7,181 bases of DNA from CAZPMO01 sp964587515 (lineage in GTDB: Bacteria; Pseudomonadota; Alphaproteobacteria; MPNO01), in contig CAZPMO010000223.1 of NCBI GenBank assembly GCA_964587515.1, forward strand, positions 1-7,181. Reading direction: 5' to 3'. Position numbers and translations under genes: made by a program. Under the pieces are notes generated by a model. It did no database searches. It was not told where the DNA came from and worked only from the letters and a program-made list of their open reading frames with translations. Shown piece after piece: positions 1 through 6,089 of this stretch (position 1 is the first letter of the stretch; each line of letters opens with the position of its first letter).

Positions 1-75
1 GAAAGTCTGGGGCATCTGCCGCCCAGTATCTATCGGCAGAAGTTGGAAAACTCTACCTTAGCAGTGTCCGAATAA
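1..75 (+). pseudogene. C-terminal tail of an IS3-like transposase (partial at the window edge)
   Basis: The first reading frame is open from base 1 to a TAA at 73-75 and gives 24 residues containing ESLGHLPPSIYRQKL. This resembles the end of the DDE integrase core of IS3-family OrfB proteins, where a (RPH)xSLGxLxPxxYR pattern comes after the last catalytic glutamate and a short Ser/Thr-rich tail follows. Only the tail is in the window, so I cannot tell whether the transposase is intact to the left or is a remnant. No catalytic residue is visible. The call rests on a short motif recognised from memory. An unrelated short open frame is possible. Confidence 0.5.
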
Positions 76-90
76 CGGGGAAGTGGACAC
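64..90. mobile_element. Probable right end of the IS3-like element
   Basis: Right after the transposase stop the top strand reads CGGGGAAGTGGACA, ending at 89. Read inward from that end it starts TGTCCACTTCCCC, and a 5'-TG end is usual for IS3-family terminal repeats. GTGTCC at 64-69 and GGACAC at 85-90 also form a perfect 6-bp inverted repeat with a 15-nt spacer. The left end of the element is outside the window, so neither a matching terminal repeat nor a target duplication can be seen. The boundary at about 89 is therefore an inference. Confidence 0.35.
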
Positions 91-479
91 AATGACTCCT
101 AAGTCCGGGATTTACTTCGTAGAATTGCCACCATAATCATCAGTCTCGAAGGGTGTTCTACGACTATTCCGAGTCACCCATTATTCTTGTCACGGCCTCT
201 GCTGCGATTTTTGGACGAATGTTCTGTCGATCATTCTCCTTGCTCAGGGACATGTCTACCAGAGATGGGGCTATTTCAGCCTGCCATATATCTTAGAGGC
301 AAACCGGTAAGTCGATACACAAACAAAAGGCCTCTCATGAATCGAGGCGAATGACCCTAGGCGCGACGCATCAAGATCGTTAATAACTCCTACTCTAAGC
401 CTTTTCAATTTACCACTGTTATGAGAATGTATCTCTATCTGTCAGAAAAAAGTATTCTCACTTTCCCTGTGGACTCAGA
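90..479. other. Gene-poor spacer between the IS end and the glycosyltransferase
   Basis: I see no recognisable gene in this 390-bp stretch, and stops interrupt every frame. The longest protein-like stretch is a leftward 42-codon open frame at 164-292, containing MSLSKENDRQNIRPK and ending at a TAG. I do not recognise it, and it has no clear ribosome binding site. The only other structure I can support is the hairpin with a T-rich tail at 321-348. The stretch may be decayed accessory DNA next to the insertion sequence. Confidence 0.6.
321..348 (-). terminator. Probable intrinsic terminator of the leftward operon
   Basis: Read on the minus strand, GCCTC (348-344) is followed by a 9-nt loop, then GAGGC (334-330), one C, then TTTTGTTT (328-321). 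A short GC-rich stem followed directly by a T-rich tract is the form of a Rho-independent terminator. It lies about 130 nt past the stop of the glycosyltransferase, the last gene of the leftward run. The stem is only 5 bp and the T-tract is interrupted by a G, so it may be weak. Confidence 0.45.
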
Positions 480-1709
480 TTAGTCCGGCAATAGTTGATG
501 AATTAGCGCATGGTATTTTGATGCCATTACTGTTCCTGCTGGATCGAATTCTTTGGCTGCCATCTTTGCCCGACTCCTCCACATTTCGTTATCCGCCAAG
601 AACGACACTAGGCCCACGGCTATTTCCTCCGCCGAATTCGCGGAGACAAGATGTCCGCACTCTTTATCAAAAAATTCTGGTACTGCCCCTACGTTAGTCG
701 CTATAACTGGTGTACCAACGCTCAATGCCTCTACCAATGACAGTCCGAAGCCTTCGAAACTTTGGGTTGGCATAACAAGTAAGTCTAAGCACCTTGCGAT
801 CTCGCAGCCATTTCCAGGAAGATAACCGACAAACTCGATGAGTTGCTCAACGCCACATCTCTCGGCCAACCTTGTCAATCGCTCAATCTCCTCTTGGGAC
901 CCATGCCCAACTACGAACAAATGAAATCTTGATGGTGTAGGAATTTTGCTGAGGGCGACGATTACGTCTTCATGACCCTTATACCGTTCGATCCTTCCAA
1001 TAATTCCCAACGAGTATGTCCCTCCCGAGATAGGACGTCTGTTTAACCTCTCTAGAATTTCCGACCACTTTACACCGGGGCGAGGGTTAATTCCATTATG
1101 AATCACCGGCATACGAGTGCGATGATCATCAAAAAATCGGTTTTGTAGTAGCTTCGCTTTGGTCGCGAAAGAAACACATACAATAGCTTGTGCTGACCGA
1201 CCTACTATCTCGTCGACCAGCCATTCCGCCGTTCTCATTAGGGGCCCCGGTACCAACGCTTCATGATGAACTATCATCACGCGTCTCGAAATTTTTAGGA
1301 CTTTGCTGGCAACGATCGCGCTCAATGCGCCCCACGCTGCAGGATACCCACCGTTTGTTGCGATCATACAATGGTACGGCTCATCTTTCGAGATTAGCCT
1401 CTTAATTCTCACTACCTCTACGAAGAATAGCACCGGACGCATCAGGTACAAAACGCCTGTCGCGACTCGACGATTCAATGATGGCCTCAACAAACTGATA
1501 AGGTAGCTATATGACCAGGGCGTATATTGTCTTATCTCAACATTGCTCAAACACGCGAGATCATCCTTTATTCGTTCATATCCTAGATTACCCCTATTGC
1601 AGAAAATTACAAAATCATCGGTCTCACTTGGCCATCGACTCAGCAATTCTAAAAGATGAGAGTCAACGCCTCCCCAGCCAACTTGCTCCCAATAAATTGC
1701 GACTCGCAT
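480..1709 (-). CDS. Family 4 glycosyltransferase (GT-B fold)
   Basis: This 409-residue protein is a retaining glycosyltransferase of the GT4 type. It moves a sugar from a nucleotide-sugar donor onto an acceptor, probably a lipid-linked glycan at the cytoplasmic face of the inner membrane. The N-terminal acceptor domain starts with a glycine-rich GWGGVDSHLLELL (residues 11-23). The C-terminal donor domain has IGRIERYKGH (237-246) and VVGHG (266-270). The family EX7E motif is complete, running from E319 to E327 (EGFGLSLVE), followed by GTPVIATNVGAVPE (332-345). There is no signal peptide and the length is normal. The ATG lies 3 bp after the stop of the upstream methyltransferase. AGGA is about 14 nt before the ATG, which is far for a Shine-Dalgarno site, so translation may depend on coupling. 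Donor and acceptor cannot be read from sequence. Confidence 0.93.
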   Translation of the reverse strand: MRVAIYWEQVGWGGVDSHLLELLSRWPSETDDFVIFCNRGNLGYERIKDDLACLSNVEIRQYTPWSYSYLISLLRPSLNRRVATGVLYLMRPVLFFVEVVRIKRLISKDEPYHCMIATNGGYPAAWGALSAIVASKVLKISRRVMIVHHEALVPGPLMRTAEWLVDEIVGRSAQAIVCVSFATKAKLLQNRFFDDHRTRMPVIHNGINPRPGVKWSEILERLNRRPISGGTYSLGIIGRIERYKGHEDVIVALSKIPTPSRFHLFVVGHGSQEEIERLTRLAERCGVEQLIEFVGYLPGNGCEIARCLDLLVMPTQSFEGFGLSLVEALSVGTPVIATNVGAVPEFFDKECGHLVSANSAEEIAVGLVSFLADNEMWRSRAKMAAKEFDPAGTVMASKYHALIHQLLPD

Positions 1710-1712
1710 AAT

Positions 1713-2321
1713 TTAGATGTCTGTCCTGTTGCCCTCATCTATCGGTGCGGGTTTTATTAGTGAGACTTCTAAATCTAGAATGATGTTAGAGAAAAAGTTT
1801 CCTAGAAAGCCTATTGTTTTGAACCACCCACGGCTTTTGACTTTGAAAGGCCTTACAAAGGGGAAAGTAAAATATGGCGCAAACGGATGCAAATGGAAAA
1901 CTCGTTCCTCAACAAGGAATCTGGCGTGTGTGTAGTAAGAGCGATCAGTACACCAGTGAGATCGTGGATCAAAAAAAAGAAAACTTGACTCATGATAACC
2001 GCGACGATGAGTTGGGTCTATATAACAATACGCCGAATTCCAGTAAGGAACCTTCAATTGGATCATCCCTCCTGGCTTGAGAATTCGATACAACTCTTCC
2101 ATAGCTCGGACGAAATCATCGAGATGCTCTAAAACATCCAACGCAACTACTTCATCAATGGAACTATCACTCCACGGCCAAGGGTAGATATTAAGATTGT
2201 GCGATTGATCAATACCTGGCAGAGCAAAAAGATCATGGTTGATCCAACCCGGGATGATGTCACTTCCTGCGCCGAGGTTTATACGAAGTCGGGGTTGTTC
2301 TGATGCCATGGTAAGTTGCAT
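1713..2321 (-). CDS. Small class I SAM-dependent methyltransferase (type 11-like)
   Basis: This 202-residue protein has a Rossmann methyltransferase core. Motif I is INLGAGS (14-20), an acidic residue follows strand 2 (NHD, D30), LDVLEHL (61-67) is the usual post-motif segment, and RILKPGG (79-85) leads into the fifth strand. It then has DPTHRRGYHESSF (102-114), typical of small methyltransferases found in polysaccharide clusters. The substrate is unknown. The context, directly before a glycosyltransferase gene, suggests O-methylation of a glycan or a nucleotide sugar. The start is uncertain: the ATG at 2321 and a second in-frame ATG at 2309 both lack a clear Shine-Dalgarno site, and homology begins only around residue 11, so either is possible. 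There is no membrane segment. The gene follows a 387-bp spacer, so it may have its own promoter. Confidence 0.88.
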   Translation of the reverse strand: MQLTMASEQPRLRINLGAGSDIIPGWINHDLFALPGIDQSHNLNIYPWPWSDSSIDEVVALDVLEHLDDFVRAMEELYRILKPGGMIQLKVPYWNSAYCYIDPTHRRGYHESSFLFFDPRSHWCTDRSYYTHARFLVEERVFHLHPFAPYFTFPFVRPFKVKSRGWFKTIGFLGNFFSNIILDLEVSLIKPAPIDEGNRTDI

Positions 2322-2708
2322 GTCAGGATATGAGTTTTTTCACCCTTAGATGACTGAGAGGTTTCCAGAATCTTTCGTCTCCCAACGTGCCGTTTCGAAC
2401 TTACCCGCTCCAGTCGGATGTAGTTACTAAACCCGGAATACCAACTTGTTGATCGAGAAGGTATTTGCATGCTTGTCGCAATAATCTGCGACTTGGGTTT
2501 ATCAATTTTCCTGAAAACGAGTGAAAAGCGTAAGGGCTGGTGTTTATGTTCTACTCAATATCCTAAGCAAATTAACTTCATCTCACACTGTTAAGGATTG
2601 CCTAACTTTCTTGGTCGGTGCAACCCCCTTTTATTGAGATAGGGTCATCTCGCCGGGTAACCAAATAGTTGAGCGATAGTGTAACCTGTCTAATATCGTA
2701 ACGAGCCT
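2322..2708. other. Gene-poor spacer inside the leftward gene run
   Basis: I recognise no gene in these 387 bp between the epimerase stop and the methyltransferase start. A leftward 49-codon open frame at 2401-2550, containing RRLLRQACKYLLDQQVGIPG, looks protein-like but has no start codon with a ribosome binding site, and could be a decayed gene. The leftward frame at 2279-2470 overlaps the methyltransferase and is probably spurious. Two short hairpins are present: GTCGCA/TGCGAC at 2475-2492 with a 6-nt loop, and GAGAT/ATCTC at 2636-2651 with a 6-nt loop. Neither has a T-tract that would make it a terminator for the epimerase. I see no convincing promoter. Confidence 0.6.
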
Positions 2709-3248
2709 TTATCTGCCCACATCGCAGAAATCAGGGTGGCCTAGATCCTTAGATGAGACCTTTTGAGGATTGTGCGGCCATTCAAAATTGAAAGCGGGAT
2801 CATTGTATCGTATTCCCCTCTCTGCGCATGGATGATAAGCATCAGAGCAATAATAATGGACTACTGTCTCTGGCGCCATCGTCATAAATGCGTTGGCACA
2901 GCCTTTCGGAATATGCAAACTAATTCGTTTACTTGGACTTAACTTAACTGAGATCCAACGCATAAATGTTTCAGATTCTTCTCGAAGATCAACCACTACA
3001 TCATATATTTCTCCGCTGAGGCACGATAAAGTCTTAGCTTCCGCATAAGGTGGGACCTGGTAGTGAAACCCCCTTAGCGTATATGGGTGCGGATTCTCTG
3101 ACAGATTCGCCTGACAAAAATCTGATATCAGTCCGTTCGTCTTCATTTCTTCCTTGCAAAAGTGGCGACTAAATGCACCGCGGTCATCAGTAAATGGAAA
3201 TCGCTCTATTAGATAAACACCGACCAAAGCTTGCTCTTCAAATTTCAC
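2709..3248 (-). CDS. RmlC-like nucleotide-sugar 3,5-epimerase (dTDP-4-dehydrorhamnose 3,5-epimerase family)
   Basis: This 179-residue cupin has the length of RmlC, which epimerises C3 and C5 of a 4-keto-6-deoxy nucleotide sugar. The catalytic base is visible as H62 in LRGFHYQ (58-64), its partner is probably D168 in SSKD (165-168), and the general acid is Tyr in VHYYCSD (Y132 or Y133). PFTDDRGAFSRHF (18-30) and ERGIRYNDPAFNFEWP (143-158) are also typical. One change stands out. RmlC usually has GFAHGF where this protein has GCANAF (116-121), so the conserved His is Asn119. This may mark a subfamily with a different substrate or only one epimerised centre. The start is GTG, overlapping the SDR stop by 4 bp (GTGA), with GGAG 8 nt upstream, which indicates translational coupling. 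The nucleotide carrier (dTDP, CDP or GDP) is unknown, so I give no rml symbol. Confidence 0.88.
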   Translation of the reverse strand: MKFEEQALVGVYLIERFPFTDDRGAFSRHFCKEEMKTNGLISDFCQANLSENPHPYTLRGFHYQVPPYAEAKTLSCLSGEIYDVVVDLREESETFMRWISVKLSPSKRISLHIPKGCANAFMTMAPETVVHYYCSDAYHPCAERGIRYNDPAFNFEWPHNPQKVSSKDLGHPDFCDVGR

Positions 3249-4279
3249 GACAGCCTCTCCAATCTTTTGTTTACTTTTCCTGATGCTTGCAACTCTTTTA
3301 TACGCTGAAGTCGGTTACAGATTGCTCCGCGAAATTTTTTCTCTGTGAATCCTGTATCCAAGAAAAAATTGACGAGCTCTTCACCGCCCGCATTTAAGGT
3401 CCAGCTTGGTTTAAAGAATTCTCCGAGCCTACTGTGAATTTTCTCAAAACTAACTTTGTACGACCGAGGGTCAGTGTGCTCACCGGTGAAGACTAGATCG
3501 CACCCGGGAACCGAATGCGCGGCCGCTATTGCTAGGTCCTCAACCGTATAGTTTCCATTCCTAATGCCAACGTTAAACGCCTCCCCGGACACCAGGTCCG
3601 CCGGCGCCTCAATACCTGAAATCAGTGCGCTACAGACATCTTCTACGTGAACGACGGGACGCCAAGGTGACCCATCACTCTTGATTTCGATTTTTCCTGT
3701 GGTAAATCCAGATGCGACTAGATTATTGAAGACAATGTCGCATCTAAGACGCGGAGCTGCACCAAAAACTGTCGACGGACGAAAACACACAATGTCAAGA
3801 TCGTTTTCCTTCGGCTGCTGAGCGATCCACTGCTCTACACTCCACTTTGCCTTAGCGTACGCAGTTAATGGATTCTTCTTAGATCGATCTTCATCCAGTT
3901 CCTCACTCAAGTCCGCAATCCCATACATACTCTGCGAAGATGCATATACGAAACGTTTCACGTCAGCACTCATAGAAAGTTCTAACAATCTCTTGGTTGC
4001 CAGAAAATTAATGTTGTGTGTAACGCTTGGAGATACTTCTCCAAGAGGATCGTTTGACAGGGCAGCTAAATGAATTACTCCTTCACACCCTCTAAGGTCT
4101 TCCTTACTTATCTCCCTAAGGTCCTTAAATAACTGCCGGTCTGGGCCGTTAAACGGAGTCAGTTCACAACCATGAAAATAGTCGACATCGAGTCCCACTA
4201 CATCAAAGCCTCTTTCTTTAAGGCGTTTTACCAGAACAATACCAATGTATCCTAGGTTACCGGTCACAAGTATTTGCAT
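3245..4279 (-). CDS. NAD(P)-dependent nucleotide-sugar epimerase/reductase (extended SDR)
   Basis: This 344-residue extended SDR has the cofactor loop TGNLGYIG (6-13), D31 after the second strand (LDVDY), and the catalytic set S114/S115 with Y141 and K145 (YAKAK, 141-145). RPSTVFGAAPRLR (167-179) and SDGSPWRPVVHVEDV (201-215) belong to a subfamily common in polysaccharide loci. The pre-Tyr segment reads ASSQSMYG (113-120). Nucleotide-sugar 4,6-dehydratases have a Thr/Ser-Asp-Glu triad here (as in STDEVYG), so a dehydratase is unlikely and a C4 epimerase or 4-ketoreductase is more likely. That role would fit the 3,5-epimerase gene, which overlaps its stop by 4 bp, as in RmlC/RmlD-type pairs. 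The ATG has GGAG 5 nt upstream. Its first codons probably overlap the 3' end of the nucleotidyltransferase gene. The exact substrate is not readable from the sequence. Confidence 0.9.
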   Translation of the reverse strand: MQILVTGNLGYIGIVLVKRLKERGFDVVGLDVDYFHGCELTPFNGPDRQLFKDLREISKEDLRGCEGVIHLAALSNDPLGEVSPSVTHNINFLATKRLLELSMSADVKRFVYASSQSMYGIADLSEELDEDRSKKNPLTAYAKAKWSVEQWIAQQPKENDLDIVCFRPSTVFGAAPRLRCDIVFNNLVASGFTTGKIEIKSDGSPWRPVVHVEDVCSALISGIEAPADLVSGEAFNVGIRNGNYTVEDLAIAAAHSVPGCDLVFTGEHTDPRSYKVSFEKIHSRLGEFFKPSWTLNAGGEELVNFFLDTGFTEKKFRGAICNRLQRIKELQASGKVNKRLERLS

Positions 4280-4876
4280 GACAACTCCAATGTTCGTTAG
4301 CGAATTTCTTTAACTTCCCTGTGCCAAGACAAATCAAATCTTTCTTNNNNNNNNNNNNNNNNNNNNNNNNNNNNNNNNNNNNNNNNNNNNNNNNNNNNNN
4401 NNNNNNNNNNNNNNNNNNNNNNNNNNNNNNNNNNNNNNNNNNNNNNTCCCATACTCTCCAGTGCCATTCTTGTTCGAAAAGACAGTCATCATGGCATCTA
4501 ATTCAGAATCTAAGAATTTTTTGTACAGCCCTCTCAAATCCAACGGCGAATAATTGTCGCCATAAAGAAGCAAGAAATGATCGTCGAGTTTTTGCCTGGC
4601 GTACAACAATCTGTCGCCAGTCTCTACATCAATGCCCGCGTTTGAAAAGCTTATTTCCGCCCTGGAGTCATTCTTCAGATAATTGACAATCTTAAGTCCT
4701 TTATATCCAATAAGAAACAAAATTGACTCAATTCCCTGAGCAACAAGGTTGTCTATCAGATAATCTACGAAGGGTCGACCATTTACCAGTGCGAGGGGCT
4801 TAGGGATAGTTTTTGTAAGCGGGTACAGTCTTGTTCCGCGCCCGCCTGCCAAAATAACGGCCTGCCTCAGTCCCAT
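4257..4876 (-). CDS. Sugar-1-phosphate nucleotidyltransferase, HddC-like, interrupted by an assembly gap
   Basis: This enzyme joins a sugar 1-phosphate to a nucleotide, giving an NDP-sugar and pyrophosphate. The 143 residues before the gap contain the signature LAGGRGTRLYPLTKTIPKP (9-27), the metal-binding GDN (106-108) inside HFLLLYGDNYSPLDL, and TVFSNKNGTGEYG up to the gap. The HFLLLYGDNY pattern recalls heptose-1-phosphate guanylyltransferase (HddC/WcbM)-like enzymes, but the nucleotide cannot be assigned. I chose the ATG at 4876 because AGGTGA sits 8 nt upstream. A GTG at 4888 is in frame but falls inside that site. The gap hides the C-terminal half. After the gap, one frame reads DLICLGTGKLKKFANEHW, matching the family's YxxIGxxxKLxxF tail, and stops with TAA at 4257, overlapping the SDR start by 23 bp. 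The end coordinate is therefore inferred. It is probably the first gene of the leftward operon. Confidence 0.85.
4347..4446. other. Assembly gap of 100 Ns
   Basis: Exactly 100 Ns, a common placeholder for a gap of unknown size, lie inside the nucleotidyltransferase gene. The true length is probably larger: similar enzymes, as I recall them, need about 65-75 more residues between the two visible parts, or roughly 200 bases. The frame of the likely C-terminus also requires a length of 2 modulo 3, whereas 100 is 1 modulo 3. Confidence 0.97.
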
Positions 4877-5060
4877 GGTTCCAGTCACCTAAGAATCCTG
4901 TATTTATGTAATTCTTTGTTCGAAGTCGAGGTGTTTCCGTTGATGGTCAAAATTTGCCCGCTGGATTTTTAGAATCTAATACGGTCGGTTAAACCAACGA
5001 CGACAGAATTGTTCGTAACCGATTTTATCGCAGATTTCTCCCAGCAGATATAATAGCCGG
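4877..5060. promoter_or_regulatory. Divergent intergenic region between the sugar operon and the dehydrogenase
   Basis: This 184-bp region separates two divergently transcribed genes and should hold promoters for both. For the leftward operon, AGGTGA (4890-4885) is a good ribosome binding site for the ATG at 4876, but I could not pick out a convincing -35/-10 pair. For the rightward gene, a perfect TATAAT lies at 5049-5054. A 7-bp inverted repeat, TCGGTTA at 4985-4991 and TAACCGA at 5016-5022, could be an operator, but a repeat of this length is expected by chance in a region of this size. Confidence 0.45.
5049..5054 (+). promoter_or_regulatory. Candidate -10 element (TATAAT) of the dehydrogenase gene
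   Basis: A perfect sigma-70 -10 hexamer ends 6 nt before the ATG at 5061. Transcription would then start at or next to the initiator codon and give a leaderless mRNA. This agrees with the lack of a Shine-Dalgarno site, since only TAGCCGG lies just before the ATG. The matching -35 position (around 5025-5031) is poor. The hexamer could be chance in AT-rich DNA. Confidence 0.3.
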
Positions 5061-6017
5061 ATGAAACCACTCATTGTTGTTCTCGAACAAATACATGATG
5101 ATGGTATCCAAATATTGCGGAGTTTTGCAGACGTCCAAATCTGCACATCCCACCATTATTCAAAGTTTTCAGGGCTACTTGAAAACGCTACGGGCGTTGT
5201 TGTCAAAAGCGTAACATTGGTCGACGATCAATTTTTCGAGGTTGCGAGAAAATTAAAATTCGTCGGCCGTGCTGGAACTGGATTAGACAACATCGCTATT
5301 TCTAGCGCACAGACTCGTGGTATCCAAATATTGAATGTTCCGACTGCGAATAGCACTTCAGCCGCTGAGTTTACGATTACGCAAATGCTGGTATTGGCAA
5401 AAAGGATCCCCGAGATCCTCGAATCAGTGAAAAATGGAGACTACAGAAGGAGCAAACTCGAGGGGCGGGAACTGTTCCAAATGTCAATCGGTCTAGTAGG
5501 CTTAGGTAATGTCGGGATCGCAGTTGCCAATAGGCTTATTAAATTTTGCTCAGCGGTTCACGGCTGGGACCCAGATCAAAAACGGGCCCTTCTTCTTGAA
5601 AAAATAGGTGGAACGACATATCGAACCCTTGATGATCTTCTTGGGAAAACAGATATCGTCTCGCTCCATTGTTCACTAAATGACAGCAATACTTACTTGT
5701 TCAACCGACCTCAGTTTGCCCAACTAAAACCTGGTACTATCTTTATTAATACCGCTAGGGCTCGATTAATCTCCGATGATGCCTTGCTCGAGGCACTGGA
5801 TGCTGGGTTTGTATCCAAGGCTGCGTTAGATATCCTCGAGCCTGAGCCGCCTTACGAAACCGACCCATCGAAGCACCGGTACAGTCACAAACTTCTTAAT
5901 CACCCCAATATTCTCATTACACCACACATTGCCGCTTCTACTATCGATGCTCAACGCGAGGTTAGCACTCAACTCGCACACAAAATCAAAGAAGCGCTAA
6001 ACCTCCAGTCAATATGA
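5061..6017 (+). CDS. D-isomer-specific 2-hydroxyacid dehydrogenase (phosphoglycerate dehydrogenase-like, short form)
   Basis: This 318-residue enzyme interconverts a 2-hydroxyacid and a 2-ketoacid with NAD(H). The substrate-binding part has GRAGTGLDNI (69-78) and NVPTANSTSAAE (92-103), the pattern of 3-phosphoglycerate dehydrogenase. The NAD-binding fold has GLGNVG (147-152) with D170 (GWDP) after the second strand. The catalytic residues are R233 (NTARA), E262 (DILEPEP) and H289 (TPHIAAS). Two positions differ from the usual family text: ARG is ARA, and PHIGG is PHIAA. It has no C-terminal ACT domain, so serine feedback as in E. coli SerA is not expected. In a glycan locus it may serve a glycerate- or lactate-type substituent rather than serine synthesis, but that is inference. 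The N-terminus fits the family, so the ATG is well placed. The gene stands alone, divergent from the sugar operon and followed by its own terminator. Confidence 0.9.
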   Translation: MKPLIVVLEQIHDDGIQILRSFADVQICTSHHYSKFSGLLENATGVVVKSVTLVDDQFFEVARKLKFVGRAGTGLDNIAISSAQTRGIQILNVPTANSTSAAEFTITQMLVLAKRIPEILESVKNGDYRRSKLEGRELFQMSIGLVGLGNVGIAVANRLIKFCSAVHGWDPDQKRALLLEKIGGTTYRTLDDLLGKTDIVSLHCSLNDSNTYLFNRPQFAQLKPGTIFINTARARLISDDALLEALDAGFVSKAALDILEPEPPYETDPSKHRYSHKLLNHPNILITPHIAASTIDAQREVSTQLAHKIKEALNLQSI

Positions 6018-6025
6018 AGGCCATC

Positions 6026-6051
6026 GTGGCATATTCTTTCTCGCCACTTTT
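6026..6051 (+). terminator. Intrinsic terminator after the dehydrogenase gene
   Basis: GTGGC (6026-6030), a 12-nt loop, GCCAC (6043-6047) and TTTT (6048-6051) begin 8 nt after the dehydrogenase stop. Stem and T-tract have the right order on the plus strand. On the minus strand no T-tract follows, so it should not stop transcription of the converging methyltransferase gene. The loop is rather long for a stem of 5 bp. Confidence 0.5.
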
Positions 6052-6089
6052 CTGCCTTGAACTGCTCGCAAGCGACTCAGACACCGTAT

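Noticed and set aside
553..1711. Several rightward ORFs of 66-90 codons opposite the glycosyltransferase gene
   Set aside because: They are antisense shadows of a clear GT4 gene, without motifs or ribosome binding sites.
2279..2470. Leftward 63-codon ORF upstream of and overlapping the small methyltransferase
   Set aside because: It overlaps the methyltransferase N-terminus in another frame, shows no family motif, has an odd composition rich in Ser, Arg and Lys, and has no clear ribosome binding site.
4334..4346. Stop of the nucleotidyltransferase at 4334-4336, reached by reading through the 100 Ns
   Set aside because: It depends on the placeholder gap having its true length. Another frame after the gap gives a family-like C-terminus ending at 4257.
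4877..4888. GTG at 4888 as the start of the nucleotidyltransferase
   Set aside because: The GTG lies within the AGGTGA ribosome binding site that serves the ATG at 4876, and the extra MTGT residues are outside the family's usual N-terminus.
4985..5022. 7-bp inverted repeat TCGGTTA/TAACCGA with a 24-bp spacer, as an operator
   Set aside because: About one such repeat is expected by chance in a region of this size, and nothing else supports it.
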